A stretch of 64,000 nucleotides of DNA from Terriglobus albidus (GTDB lineage: Bacteria > Acidobacteriota > Terriglobia > Terriglobales > Acidobacteriaceae), in contig NZ_CP042806.1 in NCBI RefSeq assembly GCF_008000815.1, positions 2,852,001 to 2,916,000 on the forward strand, written 5' to 3'. Below, piece after piece: positions 38,358-47,688 of this stretch. Each line of letters begins with the position of its first letter. The stretch's first letter is position 1. The notes under the pieces are model-generated. The model was not told the DNA's origin. It ran no database searches and saw nothing but the letters and a program-made list of their open reading frames with translations. The translations under genes were made by a program, and so were the position numbers.

Positions 38358-39653
38358 ATGAAGCGTTTCGTCACGGCAGTCGTATTCCTTGGGCTCACGA
38401 TTCCTGCCATACATGGCCAGACTGAGCCTCAACCGGCTCTGGAGCTGGTGCAGGCGGAGACGCAGGCGCTGGCCAATCAGCCGCGCATGCTGGCGGCCCA
38501 ACTGCGGGCCCGCGCTTTTGCAGAACGGGTGAAACAGGCCCGGGCCGGCTACATGCCAACCGTCAATTTCAATGCCACCGGCGCCCAGGTAGCGGATGCG
38601 AACACGGCGGTGGCTGCGGGCAACCTGGTGACCTCCGCTTTATCTGGAAGGTTTGCCTATGGTGCCAGCCTAACCCAGCTCGTTACTGACTTCGGTCGCA
38701 CCTCGGAGCTGGTAAGCGCTGCGCGTTCCACGGCAGAGGCACAGGCCGATGTTGCGACGCTGACGCGCGCCCAGGTGCGCCTGAATGTGCGAACGGCCTA
38801 CTACCGGGTGCTGGCCTCGGAGTCGGTGCTGCGCGCCGCCGAAGCGGCGTTGGGGAACCGGAAACTGATCTCACGGCAGATCGACGCCCTCACCCAGAGT
38901 GAGCTGCGCTCGACCCTGGATCTGAACTTCGCCAAGGTGCTGGAGAGTGAAGCAGAGCTTGCGGTTGTGCGAGCTCGCAGCAACGTTGCCCAGCAGCGTG
39001 CGGCGCTGGCTACGGCGATGGGGTTGGAGCTGATGGTGACAGCGCCACTGGCAGAACCCTTGCTCACCGTAGAGGCGCTGCCAGGCTCACCGGAAGAGCT
39101 GCAACAGCAGGCTGCCGGACAGCGTGCCGATCTCGGTGCTGTAACGGCGCAACAGCGCGCCGCACAAAGCTTTGCCGCGGCCGAGAAGCGGTTGAGCTAT
39201 CCCACACTGAACGCCTTAGGCGCCGCCGGACAACTGCCGTATCACGATCACACCCTGCACGATGACTATGCGGCCATCGGCTTCAACCTTTCGATTCCGG
39301 TTTTTAACGGCGGCCTCTTTACGGCACGGCGCAATGAGGCGGAGCTGGAGGCGAAGGCTCGCGCGCAGGATGTACGCCAGCTTCGTCTGCAGGTGAGTGA
39401 AGAGGTGCGTAGCAACTGGTATCGCGCCGACGAAGCTTATCGCAGTCTCGATGTTGCATCCCGTCTGGTGGCACAGAGCAAAGAAGCATTGCGTCTGGCC
39501 CAAAACCGCTACGAAGCCGGACTGGGCAGCATTGTGGAGTTGAATCAGGCGCAGTTGAGCGAGACCTCAGCCGAGATCACCTCGGCCGATGCGACCTACA
39601 CCTATCTCACGCGGCGGGCGGAGTTGGATTTTGCCGCTGGACTTCTGAACTGA
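38358..39653 (+). CDS. TolC-family outer-membrane efflux protein
   Basis: 431 residues from the ATG at 38358, with a signal peptide (MKRFVTAVVFLGLTIPAIHGQ). The rest is the TolC duplicated coiled-coil/beta-barrel pattern: 'AETQALANQPRMLAAQLRARAF...' in the first repeat and 'RRNEAELEAKARAQDVRQLRLQVSEEVRSNW', 'ALRLAQNRYEAGLGSIVELNQAQ' in the second. It forms the outer-membrane channel of the tripartite pump encoded by the next two genes. Confidence 0.93.
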   Translation: MKRFVTAVVFLGLTIPAIHGQTEPQPALELVQAETQALANQPRMLAAQLRARAFAERVKQARAGYMPTVNFNATGAQVADANTAVAAGNLVTSALSGRFAYGASLTQLVTDFGRTSELVSAARSTAEAQADVATLTRAQVRLNVRTAYYRVLASESVLRAAEAALGNRKLISRQIDALTQSELRSTLDLNFAKVLESEAELAVVRARSNVAQQRAALATAMGLELMVTAPLAEPLLTVEALPGSPEELQQQAAGQRADLGAVTAQQRAAQSFAAAEKRLSYPTLNALGAAGQLPYHDHTLHDDYAAIGFNLSIPVFNGGLFTARRNEAELEAKARAQDVRQLRLQVSEEVRSNWYRADEAYRSLDVASRLVAQSKEALRLAQNRYEAGLGSIVELNQAQLSETSAEITSADATYTYLTRRAELDFAAGLLN

Positions 39654-39667
39654 AAGGGCTTTCACAC

Positions 39668-40888
39668 ATGACGAATCGACATTGGGTGATGGCATCGGCT
39701 GCAGCGTTAGCAGCGATATGCATTGGAGCAAGCGGATGCAAAGAGAAGGCTATGGCCGAAGCTCCGGTGTTAACGGTCCCAATAGCCACGGCGGCGCCGG
39801 CCACTCTGGCGAACGATCTGATACTTTCCGCCGAGTTCCGCCCCTATCAGGAAGTGGACGTGATGGCGAAGATAGCGGGCTATGTGAAGTCGATCGGCGT
39901 CGACATCGGCGATCACGTCCCGCAGAACGCGGTGCTGGCAACGCTTGAAGTGCCCGAAGTGCAGGACGATGTCGCCAAGGCAAAGGCCGGAGTCGCCGCA
40001 GCAGAGGCGGACATAGTCACGGCCCAGGCCGCGATAGAGAAGGCACGAGCCGGCGCGGAGATCGCTTCTCTCTCGTTCAAGCGCATTCAGGATGTCGCAA
40101 CGCGCGATCGCGGTCTGGTGCCCCGGCAGGAGATTGACGTCGCACGCTCGCGGGAGCTGGAGGCAAATGCCCAACTTGCCAGCGTGAATGCAGCGCTGAA
40201 GGCAGCGGAGCAGAAGAAGCTGCAGGCGGAGTCAGAGTATCAACGTGCAGTTGCCATGATGCAGTATGCAACTATCCGTGCCCCCTTCAATGGAGTCGTG
40301 ACCAGGCGATATGCCAACACCGGATCGATGATCCAGGCTGGCATCTCCTCGCAGTCGCAGGCAATGCCGGTGGTGAGACTGGCGCAGAACGATGTGCTGC
40401 GCCTTGTGCTTCCGGTGCCAGTGACAGACGTCGCCGGTGTGAAGACCGGGCAGCTGGTAGATGTCGACGTAGCCAGCGTCAGCCGCAAGCTGCAGGGTAA
40501 GGTCACCCGTTATGCGGACTCCGTACAGATGGCGACGCGCACCATGGACACCGAAGTCGATGTACCGAATCCGGATGGTGCGCTGGTACCTGGAATGTAT
40601 GCCGAGGTGCATCTTCACCTGTCCGCTCGGCCTCATGTGCTGAGTGTGCCGCTGGACGCGGTGGATGGCCTAGGAACCAGCCAGCAGCAGGCGTATGTGG
40701 TGCGTGACGGCGTCATTCATCTCGCTTCGGTCAAGGTAGGCCTGCAGACGCCCGCGAGGGTAGAGATTCTGTCGGGCCTGCAGTCCGGCGACAAGGTCAT
40801 TGTGGGACGGCACACAGGTATGTACGACGGCCAAAAGGTCGATGCCCAGCCCGCAGCGTACGAAGCGAACACCACCAGCGAACGATAA
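39668..40888 (+). CDS. RND efflux periplasmic adaptor (membrane fusion protein)
   Basis: 406 residues, with a lipoprotein-type signal ending GASGC (Cys24), so the protein is probably anchored to the inner membrane. Lipoyl-like halves 'VMAKIAGYVKSIGVDIGDHVPQNAVLATLE' and 'ATIRAPFNGVVTRRYANTGSMIQAG' flank an alpha-hairpin (about 95-190). The beta-barrel and membrane-proximal domains follow. Lies 14 bases after the TolC gene and just before the pump. Confidence 0.95.
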   Translation: MTNRHWVMASAAALAAICIGASGCKEKAMAEAPVLTVPIATAAPATLANDLILSAEFRPYQEVDVMAKIAGYVKSIGVDIGDHVPQNAVLATLEVPEVQDDVAKAKAGVAAAEADIVTAQAAIEKARAGAEIASLSFKRIQDVATRDRGLVPRQEIDVARSRELEANAQLASVNAALKAAEQKKLQAESEYQRAVAMMQYATIRAPFNGVVTRRYANTGSMIQAGISSQSQAMPVVRLAQNDVLRLVLPVPVTDVAGVKTGQLVDVDVASVSRKLQGKVTRYADSVQMATRTMDTEVDVPNPDGALVPGMYAEVHLHLSARPHVLSVPLDAVDGLGTSQQQAYVVRDGVIHLASVKVGLQTPARVEILSGLQSGDKVIVGRHTGMYDGQKVDAQPAAYEANTTSER

Positions 40889-40904
40889 GAAGGAAGACGC
40901 GCGA

Positions 40905-43900
40905 ATGTCCGGGTTTTCGATCCGTAATCCGTACCTGATGGTAGTGCTGTGCCTCGTGGTCATGATCATGGGCACGGTCAGCGTGACCGAGATGCCGGTC
41001 GATATGTTTCCCCCGGTCAACCTGCCGGTGGTGGCCGTGGCGACCTTCTATTCCGGCATGCCGCCGCAGCAGATTGAAGCCAACCTCACCTACCACCTGG
41101 AGCGTCAGTTCACCCTGGCCAGCGGCATCGACCATATGGAGTCCCGATCGCTGCCGGGTGTCTCGCTGATCAAGGTGTACTTCCGTGCCGGAACCGACCC
41201 GGATGCCGATGCTGCCACCATCTCGTCGCTGGCCAGCAGTGACCTGCGCGATATGCCGCCGGGAACGTATCCGCCGATCGTCCTCAAGCAGGATGCTTCC
41301 AGCATCCCGGTAGCACTGGTGACGCTGAGCGGCTCAGGACTGAATGAGAGCAAGCTGAAGGACGTAGGTCAGAACTTCGTGCGTAACCAGCTTGCCAGTG
41401 TGGCTGGGGCCTCGGTAACGCAGCCCTTTGGTGGACGCTGGCGGCAGATCATGCTTTACGCCGACCCCTACAAGCTGGAGGCGAACCAGCTTAGCCCGAT
41501 GGACGTGGTGCGGTCTGTGAACGACTCCAACGTCATTCTGCCTGCGGGCGATGTGCAGATCGGGCGCTACGACTACAACATCTATACCAACTCCATGCTC
41601 AAGGGTGCGGATGATATCGCCCAGGTGCCGCTGAAGATGGTGGGCCAGTCGCCCGTGCGTGTGGGCGATGTCGCCACACCACAGGACTCTTTCGGTCTGC
41701 AGTACAACATCGTGCGTGTGAATGGGCAGCGCGGCGTCTATCTGCCGATCTTCAAACAGGGTGGCGATTCGAACACAATCGCTATCGTTGATGGCGTGCA
41801 CAATACGCTGCAGCATCTGACGGATGTTCCGGCATCACTCAAGACGACGGTGGAGTTCGATCAGTCCCGCTTCGTAAAGACTGCAATTGAGACGCTGGTG
41901 CATGAGGGAGGCGTGGGACTCTTCCTGACCTGCCTCATGATCTTGATCTTTCTCGGGAGCCTTCGAGCCACGGTCGCTGTCTTCTTCTCCATTCCGCTCT
42001 CGCTGCTCACGACCTTCTTTGTGTTGAAGATGGCGGGCAGCTCGCTGAACAGCATGGTGCTTGGCGGTCTGGCGCTGGCGCTCTCCCGCCTGATCGATAA
42101 CTCGGTCGTCGTTCTGGAGAATATCTTCCGGCATCTGGAAGAAGGCGAGTCACCGCAGGAGGCTGCGGAGAATGGCGGCAGGGAAGTCGCACTCCCGGTG
42201 TTGGCGGGTACGCTTACCACAGTCGTAGTCTTCTTCCCGGTGACGATGCTCTTCGGTGTCAGCAAGTTCCTCTTCTCGGCGCTTGCACTTGCCGTCGTAA
42301 TCTCACTCTTCGCGTCTTACTTCGTCGCGCTGACCGTTGTACCTCTCTTCTGCGCGCGATTCATCAAGAGTGGGCACGGCGATGTGGTGCACGAATCGGC
42401 CGAAGACGAAGCTGCTGTCACCGCTGATCCGAAGAGTACGCACCATGGAGTATGGTCGCGCTTCAATGCGAGGTTCACGGCGGCCTTCGATACCATGCTC
42501 CACCGCTATGACAAGGCGGTGGCCTGGGTGCTGGAGCGGCCATGGCAGACACTGGGCGCCTTCAGCGTCGTCTTCGTTCTATCACTGCTTCTATTTCCGT
42601 TGCTTGGGCTCTCGTTCTTCCCACGTACAGACGCGGGCCAGTTCGTCATCAGCTTCAAGGCTCCTTCAGGAACGAAGCTTGAGGCGACCGAGCAGGAAGC
42701 GGAGCGCATTGAGCAGATCGTTCGCCGTATCGTGTCGAAGCATGATCTGGGCATCATGGTGACCAACATCGGCGTCGATCCGGGCTTCTCCGCCTTGTTC
42801 TCTCCCAATGCCGCCATGCACACCGGTTTTACGCAGGTGGCGCTCGAGCACGATCATAAGCGCAGCAGCTTCGCCTATATCGACGAGGTGAAGGCGGCCA
42901 TCGCGAAGGAGATTCCAGAACTGCAGACCTTCTACGCCTCGGGCAGCCTGGTGGATGGCGTATTGAACATGGGAGCTCCCGCGCCGATCGATGTACGCAT
43001 TACGGGCAATGATGTCACTGCCGACTTCGGCCTGGCGCAGAAGATCGCGGGACAGATCCGAGGCATCCATGGAGTCGCCGATGTCTATATCCCTCAGGAC
43101 ATCGATTACCCTTCCTTGCGCATCTCTATCGATCGCACACGCGCCAGTCAGTTGGGGCTCAACGAAAAAGAGGTCGTATCGAACATCATTACGGCCTTGA
43201 CCTCCAACCAGATGATCGCGCCATCAATCTGGATCGACCCCAACAGCGGCAACAACTACTTCCTGACGGTGATGTTCAAAGAAGGACAGGTCCGGTCGAT
43301 TGAAGACCTGAAAGCGATTCCGCTGCACGGTAAAGACATTACCCAGCCAACACGTCTGGATATGGTGGCGAAGATCGAGCAGTTCAATGCTCCTACCGAG
43401 ATGGATCACACGCAGATCCGCCGCAACCTGGATATCTATGTCCGCCCGCAGAACGAAGATCTGGGTGCGATTACGAAGCAGATAGGGGCGATCGTCGACC
43501 ACGCCAATCCACCAAATGGCATCTCGGTCACGCTAGCGGGAAGTGTAACCTCGATGAACGCTTCGTTCCACAGCTTCGCCATCGGCCTGATTCTCTCGGT
43601 GCTGCTGCTTTACCTGATCCTGGTGGCGCAGTTCCGCTCGTTTCTTGATCCGTTCATTATCCTGCTGGCGTTGCCTCCAGGAATCACGGGTGTCATCCTG
43701 GCGCTGCTCGCGTGGAACACAACCTTGAATGTGATGTCGCTGATGGGCGTGGTCATGCTGGCAGGCATCGCACTCTCGAACAGCATCCTGATCGTCGAGT
43801 TCGCCCATCACCTGATGAAGCAGGGAAAGAATGTGCGAGAGGCGATCACGCTCTCCTGCCGCGTCCGTCTGCGGCCTATCCTGATGACCTCTCTGGCTAC

Positions 43901-44072
43901 GCTGATCGGTTTGTTGCCTATGGCGTTGAAACTGGGCGAGGGAAGTGAGTCCTATGCTCCCCTGGCGCAGGCATTGATCGGCGGGCTGACTGTATCGGTC
44001 GTGCTGACAATCTTCCTTGTGCCGGCGGGATTTTATCTGGCATACAAAGACAAGCGGGCGGCCCATGTTTAG
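40905..44072 (+). CDS. RND-family efflux pump, inner-membrane subunit
   Basis: 1055 residues from the ATG at 40905 (AAGGAAG upstream). Twelve TM segments in the RND duplication pattern: TM1 at the N-terminus, TM2-6 around residues 330-485, TM7 near 545 and TM8-12 near 890-1050. The proton-relay region in TM4 reads 'LALALSRLIDNSVVVLENIF': Asp398 is followed by Asn399, not the Asp-Asp pair of AcrB. This is a single-Asp arrangement as in some CusA-like and uncharacterised HAE groups. Other blocks (MPVDMFPPVNLPVV, FFPRTDAGQFVI, LLALPPGITGVILAL) are typical. Substrate unknown; control by the divergent two-component system is likely. Confidence 0.95.
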   Translation: MSGFSIRNPYLMVVLCLVVMIMGTVSVTEMPVDMFPPVNLPVVAVATFYSGMPPQQIEANLTYHLERQFTLASGIDHMESRSLPGVSLIKVYFRAGTDPDADAATISSLASSDLRDMPPGTYPPIVLKQDASSIPVALVTLSGSGLNESKLKDVGQNFVRNQLASVAGASVTQPFGGRWRQIMLYADPYKLEANQLSPMDVVRSVNDSNVILPAGDVQIGRYDYNIYTNSMLKGADDIAQVPLKMVGQSPVRVGDVATPQDSFGLQYNIVRVNGQRGVYLPIFKQGGDSNTIAIVDGVHNTLQHLTDVPASLKTTVEFDQSRFVKTAIETLVHEGGVGLFLTCLMILIFLGSLRATVAVFFSIPLSLLTTFFVLKMAGSSLNSMVLGGLALALSRLIDNSVVVLENIFRHLEEGESPQEAAENGGREVALPVLAGTLTTVVVFFPVTMLFGVSKFLFSALALAVVISLFASYFVALTVVPLFCARFIKSGHGDVVHESAEDEAAVTADPKSTHHGVWSRFNARFTAAFDTMLHRYDKAVAWVLERPWQTLGAFSVVFVLSLLLFPLLGLSFFPRTDAGQFVISFKAPSGTKLEATEQEAERIEQIVRRIVSKHDLGIMVTNIGVDPGFSALFSPNAAMHTGFTQVALEHDHKRSSFAYIDEVKAAIAKEIPELQTFYASGSLVDGVLNMGAPAPIDVRITGNDVTADFGLAQKIAGQIRGIHGVADVYIPQDIDYPSLRISIDRTRASQLGLNEKEVVSNIITALTSNQMIAPSIWIDPNSGNNYFLTVMFKEGQVRSIEDLKAIPLHGKDITQPTRLDMVAKIEQFNAPTEMDHTQIRRNLDIYVRPQNEDLGAITKQIGAIVDHANPPNGISVTLAGSVTSMNASFHSFAIGLILSVLLLYLILVAQFRSFLDPFIILLALPPGITGVILALLAWNTTLNVMSLMGVVMLAGIALSNSILIVEFAHHLMKQGKNVREAITLSCRVRLRPILMTSLATLIGLLPMALKLGEGSESYAPLAQALIGGLTVSVVLTIFLVPAGFYLAYKDKRAAHV

Positions 44073-44272
44073 GGCGAGATAACGTCAAGGACAAAAGTGT
44101 GATCACGATGGATCTCGTCCATGCCGTCTTTTAGCCATGTTGCATTATCAACTTGAAGATGCGACACGATTTGCCTGCACAGTTCCTACGCAGTCAAAAA
44201 CATTGCATTTAAATGAGACATATATGAAACCGCATTCACGCCGACGGGATGACAAACAAAAGCAGTACTAGA

Positions 44273-46021
44273 CTATGGCTTCTGGGGCGGAACGGCGCTG
44301 GTCGGAATCTCAATGGCGCCGACCTTATTGCCGATGAGGTCGTGAATGCCGATACGCAGGAAGGTCTCTCCTTTGGCCGGAACGCTGATCTGTTGTGAGT
44401 ACTTGATGCCCCCGCTCATCATGCCTTCGTAGTCGGTGGGTTTGAGTGAGACGGAGATTGGGTTGTTCACGGAGCTGAGCGCTTTGCCATCGCGGTCATA
44501 GGCGATAACAACGAACTGGACGGCGAGGACATGGTTTCCGTTGTCTTCCGTCGGCAGAGAGACGTTGCTCGGTAGAGCGGCATAGTTCACCGTGTACTGG
44601 CGAAAGGGGCCTTTGGTCGAGGGTGCAGTCGTGGTGGTGCCCACAGCCTTATCGCTAATTGTAGGAGAGCCTAAGACCTGGGCCTTGAAAAGGATTTCGG
44701 TCGGAACGGGGCCTCCACGCTGCATCGCAGAGCGCATCGCATCATAGCCGGACGGGACTGTCTGTGAATTGGTGGCGGCCATGGAACTCTGCGGAGCGTA
44801 GGCATAGTAGCCGTGGCGATAGGTAAGCTGGACGTTCTGTGTCGAGCTCTTGAGAGAGATCTTGCGATACTTGCTGTTCCAGTCCTTGTTGGTGGGTGTG
44901 TAGACCAGGGTGTAGAAGTTCGAGCCGGCATCAATGGCGTTCTGTACGGCCGATTTCAGGTCGTTGGTGTTACGGAAGGCTTTGCCGCCGGTGGCTTCGG
45001 CCATCTCCAGCATGGTGGCGTGCTCGGCGGCTGTTTGTGAAGAGAACTTGATCAGGTCCTGCGAGAAGGCACGTTGATTGCGGGCATAACGACTGCCGGA
45101 GTTGGAGGCATCCATCATGGGCGGAACGAAGAGGCCGCGAGCATCGATGGGATAAACCGCAACCTGGCTACGAGTAAGCAGATTGGTTGTGTCCTGGAAC
45201 TCTTTATCGGCTGTGAACTGGATCGTGGAGGGATCATCCGCATTGGGGAGGATGCTGATTGGGAAGGAGCCAGAAAACCAGATCAGGTTTTTGCGGCCGG
45301 GAAACGAGGAGAGATAGCGACCAAGCTGGTTCATGGCGTCCAGCGTGTAGACGGTCCGCATCTGATCCTGGATGGCGGCGAGGTTGGCTTCGAACTGCTG
45401 CAGGTTCACGATCACCTGTGCTGCCGCCGGATCGCCTCCCATCGCCGCGTCCATTTGATCGGACATGGTTTCGGTTCCGATGGGATCGTTTAAAAGGGAA
45501 GAGGACCTGGGGTTGGACTTCTTGTGTTCGAGTGCGTTCCGCAAAACCGCTGGATCAGAGGTAAAGCCCTGCAGCAGGATCAGACGCGTGGTCAGGCCGA
45601 AGATGGCAATGTTTGTCCCCGGCTGCAGCGTCTTGAGAAACGCAAGCATCTGGTTACGGACATAGGTCTGGTCTTTGAGCGGAGTATTTAGTGTGTCCAG
45701 AAGGACGATGTTGAGCGGGCGATCGACCGGTGCAGCGGTGTAGTTGGTAAAGATGCCGGGATCGAGTTTGAGGGATGGGCCAAGCTTCGCCGGCGTGGTG
45801 ACGGAAGGCGCGCTGTGTTCTTCGAAGCGGACGATGTTCTGTGGCTTTCCGTCTTCCAACAGGGTGAAGTCCGCAGGTTTGAGGTTGTGCACCGCATTGC
45901 CCCGTGAGTCCGTTACGGTGACGTCGACAATGACGATCTGTGTACCGGTGCGGATAGACGGGGTCTGTGCAGCGGCAGAAAGGGTGAGCACGATGAGAGC
46001 CAGAGCAGGAGACGTGCGCAT
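44273..46021 (-). CDS. VWFA-related Acidobacterial domain protein
   Basis: 582 residues from the ATG at 46021, with signal peptide MRTSPALALIVLTLSAAAQ. The 'VWFA-related Acidobacterial domain' pattern is clear: 'IVIVDVTVTDSRGNAVHNLKPADFTLLEDGKPQNIVRFEEH', 'RPLNIVLLDTLNTPLKDQTYVRNQMLAFLKTLQPGTNIAIFGL', 'LIWFSGSFPISI' and 'YPIDARGLFVPP'. The frame continues upstream to 46525 but that is antisense to ispG. These proteins are secreted and expanded in Acidobacteriota; their function is not established (adhesion or envelope roles have been proposed by analogy). Confidence 0.9.
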   Translation of the reverse strand: MRTSPALALIVLTLSAAAQTPSIRTGTQIVIVDVTVTDSRGNAVHNLKPADFTLLEDGKPQNIVRFEEHSAPSVTTPAKLGPSLKLDPGIFTNYTAAPVDRPLNIVLLDTLNTPLKDQTYVRNQMLAFLKTLQPGTNIAIFGLTTRLILLQGFTSDPAVLRNALEHKKSNPRSSSLLNDPIGTETMSDQMDAAMGGDPAAAQVIVNLQQFEANLAAIQDQMRTVYTLDAMNQLGRYLSSFPGRKNLIWFSGSFPISILPNADDPSTIQFTADKEFQDTTNLLTRSQVAVYPIDARGLFVPPMMDASNSGSRYARNQRAFSQDLIKFSSQTAAEHATMLEMAEATGGKAFRNTNDLKSAVQNAIDAGSNFYTLVYTPTNKDWNSKYRKISLKSSTQNVQLTYRHGYYAYAPQSSMAATNSQTVPSGYDAMRSAMQRGGPVPTEILFKAQVLGSPTISDKAVGTTTTAPSTKGPFRQYTVNYAALPSNVSLPTEDNGNHVLAVQFVVIAYDRDGKALSSVNNPISVSLKPTDYEGMMSGGIKYSQQISVPAKGETFLRIGIHDLIGNKVGAIEIPTSAVPPQKP

Positions 46022-46071
46022 AGTTTTTATGTGGAATGAGGGTAGCCGAAGATCAGACCCAAGGGGAAGAA

Positions 46072-46099
46072 AAAAGACCGGCACAGGGCCGGTCTTTTC
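46072..46099 (-). terminator. Terminator after ispG
   Basis: AAAAGACCGGC / GCCGGTCTTTT hairpin. The minus-strand transcript of ispG ends in a T-rich run after it. Confidence 0.85.
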
Positions 46100-46122
46100 G
46101 GGCTGAAGACTGAAGTAGGCGT

Positions 46123-47355
46123 CTAGATGACGTGGGGTTGGTTGCCGTAGCGCTGCTTGACGTAGTTGTCGAGGATGACCTGAAACTCCTGCACGATGTG
46201 GTCGCCCTTGAGTGTCGTAAAGAGCTTGCCATCGACATACACAGGAGCTTTGGGCTCTTCGAAGGTGCCAGGCAGTGAGATGCCGATGTTGGCATGCTTG
46301 GACTCGCCGGGGCCATTGACGATGCAACCCATAACAGCCAGCTTCATCTCTTCCACGCCGGGATAGATCTTCTTCCAGTCGGGCATGGAGGCGGTGAGGT
46401 AGTTCTGCACCTGCTGCGCCAGCTCCTGGAAGTAGGTGCTGGTGGTGCGTCCGCAGCCGGGGCAGCTTGTCACCTGCGGGGTGAAGCTGCGGATGTTCAG
46501 CGCCTGCAATACCTGCTGGGCGCAACGAACCTCTTCGCTGCGGTCGCCGCCGGGTGTAGGGGTGAGCGAGACGCGGATGGTGTCGCCAATACCGGCCAGA
46601 AGCAGGGGAGCCAGGCCGGCGGCGGAGGCGACGGTGCCCTTCATACCCATACCGGCCTCGGTGAGGCCAAGGTGCAGAGCGTGGTCACATCGGCGGGCTA
46701 GTTCAGAGTAGACATCGATCAGGTCGCGGACATTCGAGACCTTAGCGGAGAGCACGATCTGATCGCGGCGCAGGCCATAGCGCTCGGCGGCAGCGGCGTT
46801 GTCAACGGCGGAGACGACCATGGCCTCCATCATGACGTCGCGGGCGTCAAGCGGCGTGGCCGACTTGGAGTTCTCGTCCATCATCCGGGTCAGCAAAGCC
46901 TGGTCGAGCGACCCCCAGTTCACGCCGATACGGACGGGCTTCTGGTTCTTGACGGCGCATTCCACCATGGTGCGGAAGTTATCGTCGTCTTTCCGGCCGA
47001 TAGAGACATTGCCGGGGTTGATGCGGTACTTGGAGAGCGCCTGAGCGCAGGCGGGGTACTTCGTCAACAGAATGTGGCCGTTGTAGTGGAAATCGCCGAT
47101 GATGGGCGTATTCCAGCCTTTGTTGTGAATGCCTTCCACGATATAGGGAACAGCCTTGGCTGCGTCTTCATTATTAACAGTGATACGGACCATCTCAGAA
47201 CCGGCGCGCGCCAGGGCGGCGATCTGCTGGACGGTGGATTCGATGTCAGCGGTGTCAGTGTTAGTCATCGACTGCACGACGACGGGCGCGTCGGAACCGA
47301 CACGAACGCCTCCAACATTGACGGTTACAGCTTTACGGCGGTGGATTTCAGGCAT
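46123..47355 (-). CDS. ispG: 4-hydroxy-3-methylbut-2-en-1-yl diphosphate synthase
   Basis: [4Fe-4S] enzyme of the MEP isoprenoid pathway. From the ATG at 47355 it has 411 residues. TIM-barrel start '[34 protein letters not shown]', then '[10 protein letters not shown]', '[11 protein letters not shown]'; cluster cysteines in 'TSCPGCGRT' and '[21 protein letters not shown]'. The upstream frame to 47496 runs antisense into the tRNA gene and is not coding. Divergent from the tRNA. Confidence 0.96.
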   Translation of the reverse strand: MPEIHRRKAVTVNVGGVRVGSDAPVVVQSMTNTDTADIESTVQQIAALARAGSEMVRITVNNEDAAKAVPYIVEGIHNKGWNTPIIGDFHYNGHILLTKYPACAQALSKYRINPGNVSIGRKDDDNFRTMVECAVKNQKPVRIGVNWGSLDQALLTRMMDENSKSATPLDARDVMMEAMVVSAVDNAAAAERYGLRRDQIVLSAKVSNVRDLIDVYSELARRCDHALHLGLTEAGMGMKGTVASAAGLAPLLLAGIGDTIRVSLTPTPGGDRSEEVRCAQQVLQALNIRSFTPQVTSCPGCGRTTSTYFQELAQQVQNYLTASMPDWKKIYPGVEEMKLAVMGCIVNGPGESKHANIGISLPGTFEEPKAPVYVDGKLFTTLKGDHIVQEFQVILDNYVKQRYGNQPHVI

Positions 47356-47418
47356 TGGACTCTCTACCCGTAAGTTTACCGCAGCGGGATAGTGAGGCGG
47401 GTTAGACTGGAGGGAAGT

Positions 47419-47495
47419 GGCCCGGTAGCTCAGTTGCATAGAGCGGCGCACTCCTAAGGCGAAGGTCGCAGGTTGGACTCCTGCCCGGGTCACCA
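47419..47495 (+). tRNA. tRNA-Arg (anticodon CCT), element integration site
   Basis: A 77-nt cloverleaf with encoded CCA. The acceptor stem GGCCCGG/CCGGGTC has one G-T; D-stem GCTC/GAGC; anticodon loop CTCCTAA (CCT, position 37 A); T-stem GCAGG/CCTGC. Oddities: the D-loop AGTTGCATA has C at position 19, and the T-loop TTGGACT has G at 56, so the conserved G19-C56 elbow pair is reversed to C19-G56. The anticodon stem has three central pairs with G27-A43 and A31-G39 mismatches. The 3' 21 bases are duplicated at 57217-57237, marking integration of the satellite element. Confidence 0.88.
47475..47495 (+). repeat. attL (3' end of tRNA-Arg)
   Basis: The 21 bases from G56 of the tRNA to the CCA are identical to 57217-57237. 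Identity stops one base outside on each side. Confidence 0.9.
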
Positions 47496-47620
47496 CTTAC
47501 ACCTTCCAGCAACGTCCAGTAGAATCCAAGAAAGACCTGCAAATACATCAAAACAAAATAGATTTCCCTTTTTTGGGGTTTTAGGTCGTCCGATGACGTA
47601 TGGTGAAAACCAGTGGTTTT

Positions 47621-47683
47621 GGGGATACTTTTTGGGGTACGCGCCTTGTAAAAAGGGGGTACTTCAAAAACCCACGGGGGTAC
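47621..47683. promoter_or_regulatory. Four G4-5(A)TA(C) repeats, candidate integrase arm sites / integrase leader
   Basis: GGGGATAC (47621), GGGGTAC (47634), GGGGGTAC (47655) and GGGGGTAC (47676) lie between attL and the integrase start. Related GGGGGTAT copies lie near the right end (57141, 57153). Confidence 0.45.
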
Positions 47684-47688
47684 TGGCG

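Noticed and set aside
46022-46525. 168-residue N-terminal extension of the VWA protein
   Set aside because: It precedes a clean signal peptide and is antisense to the conserved C-terminus of ispG.
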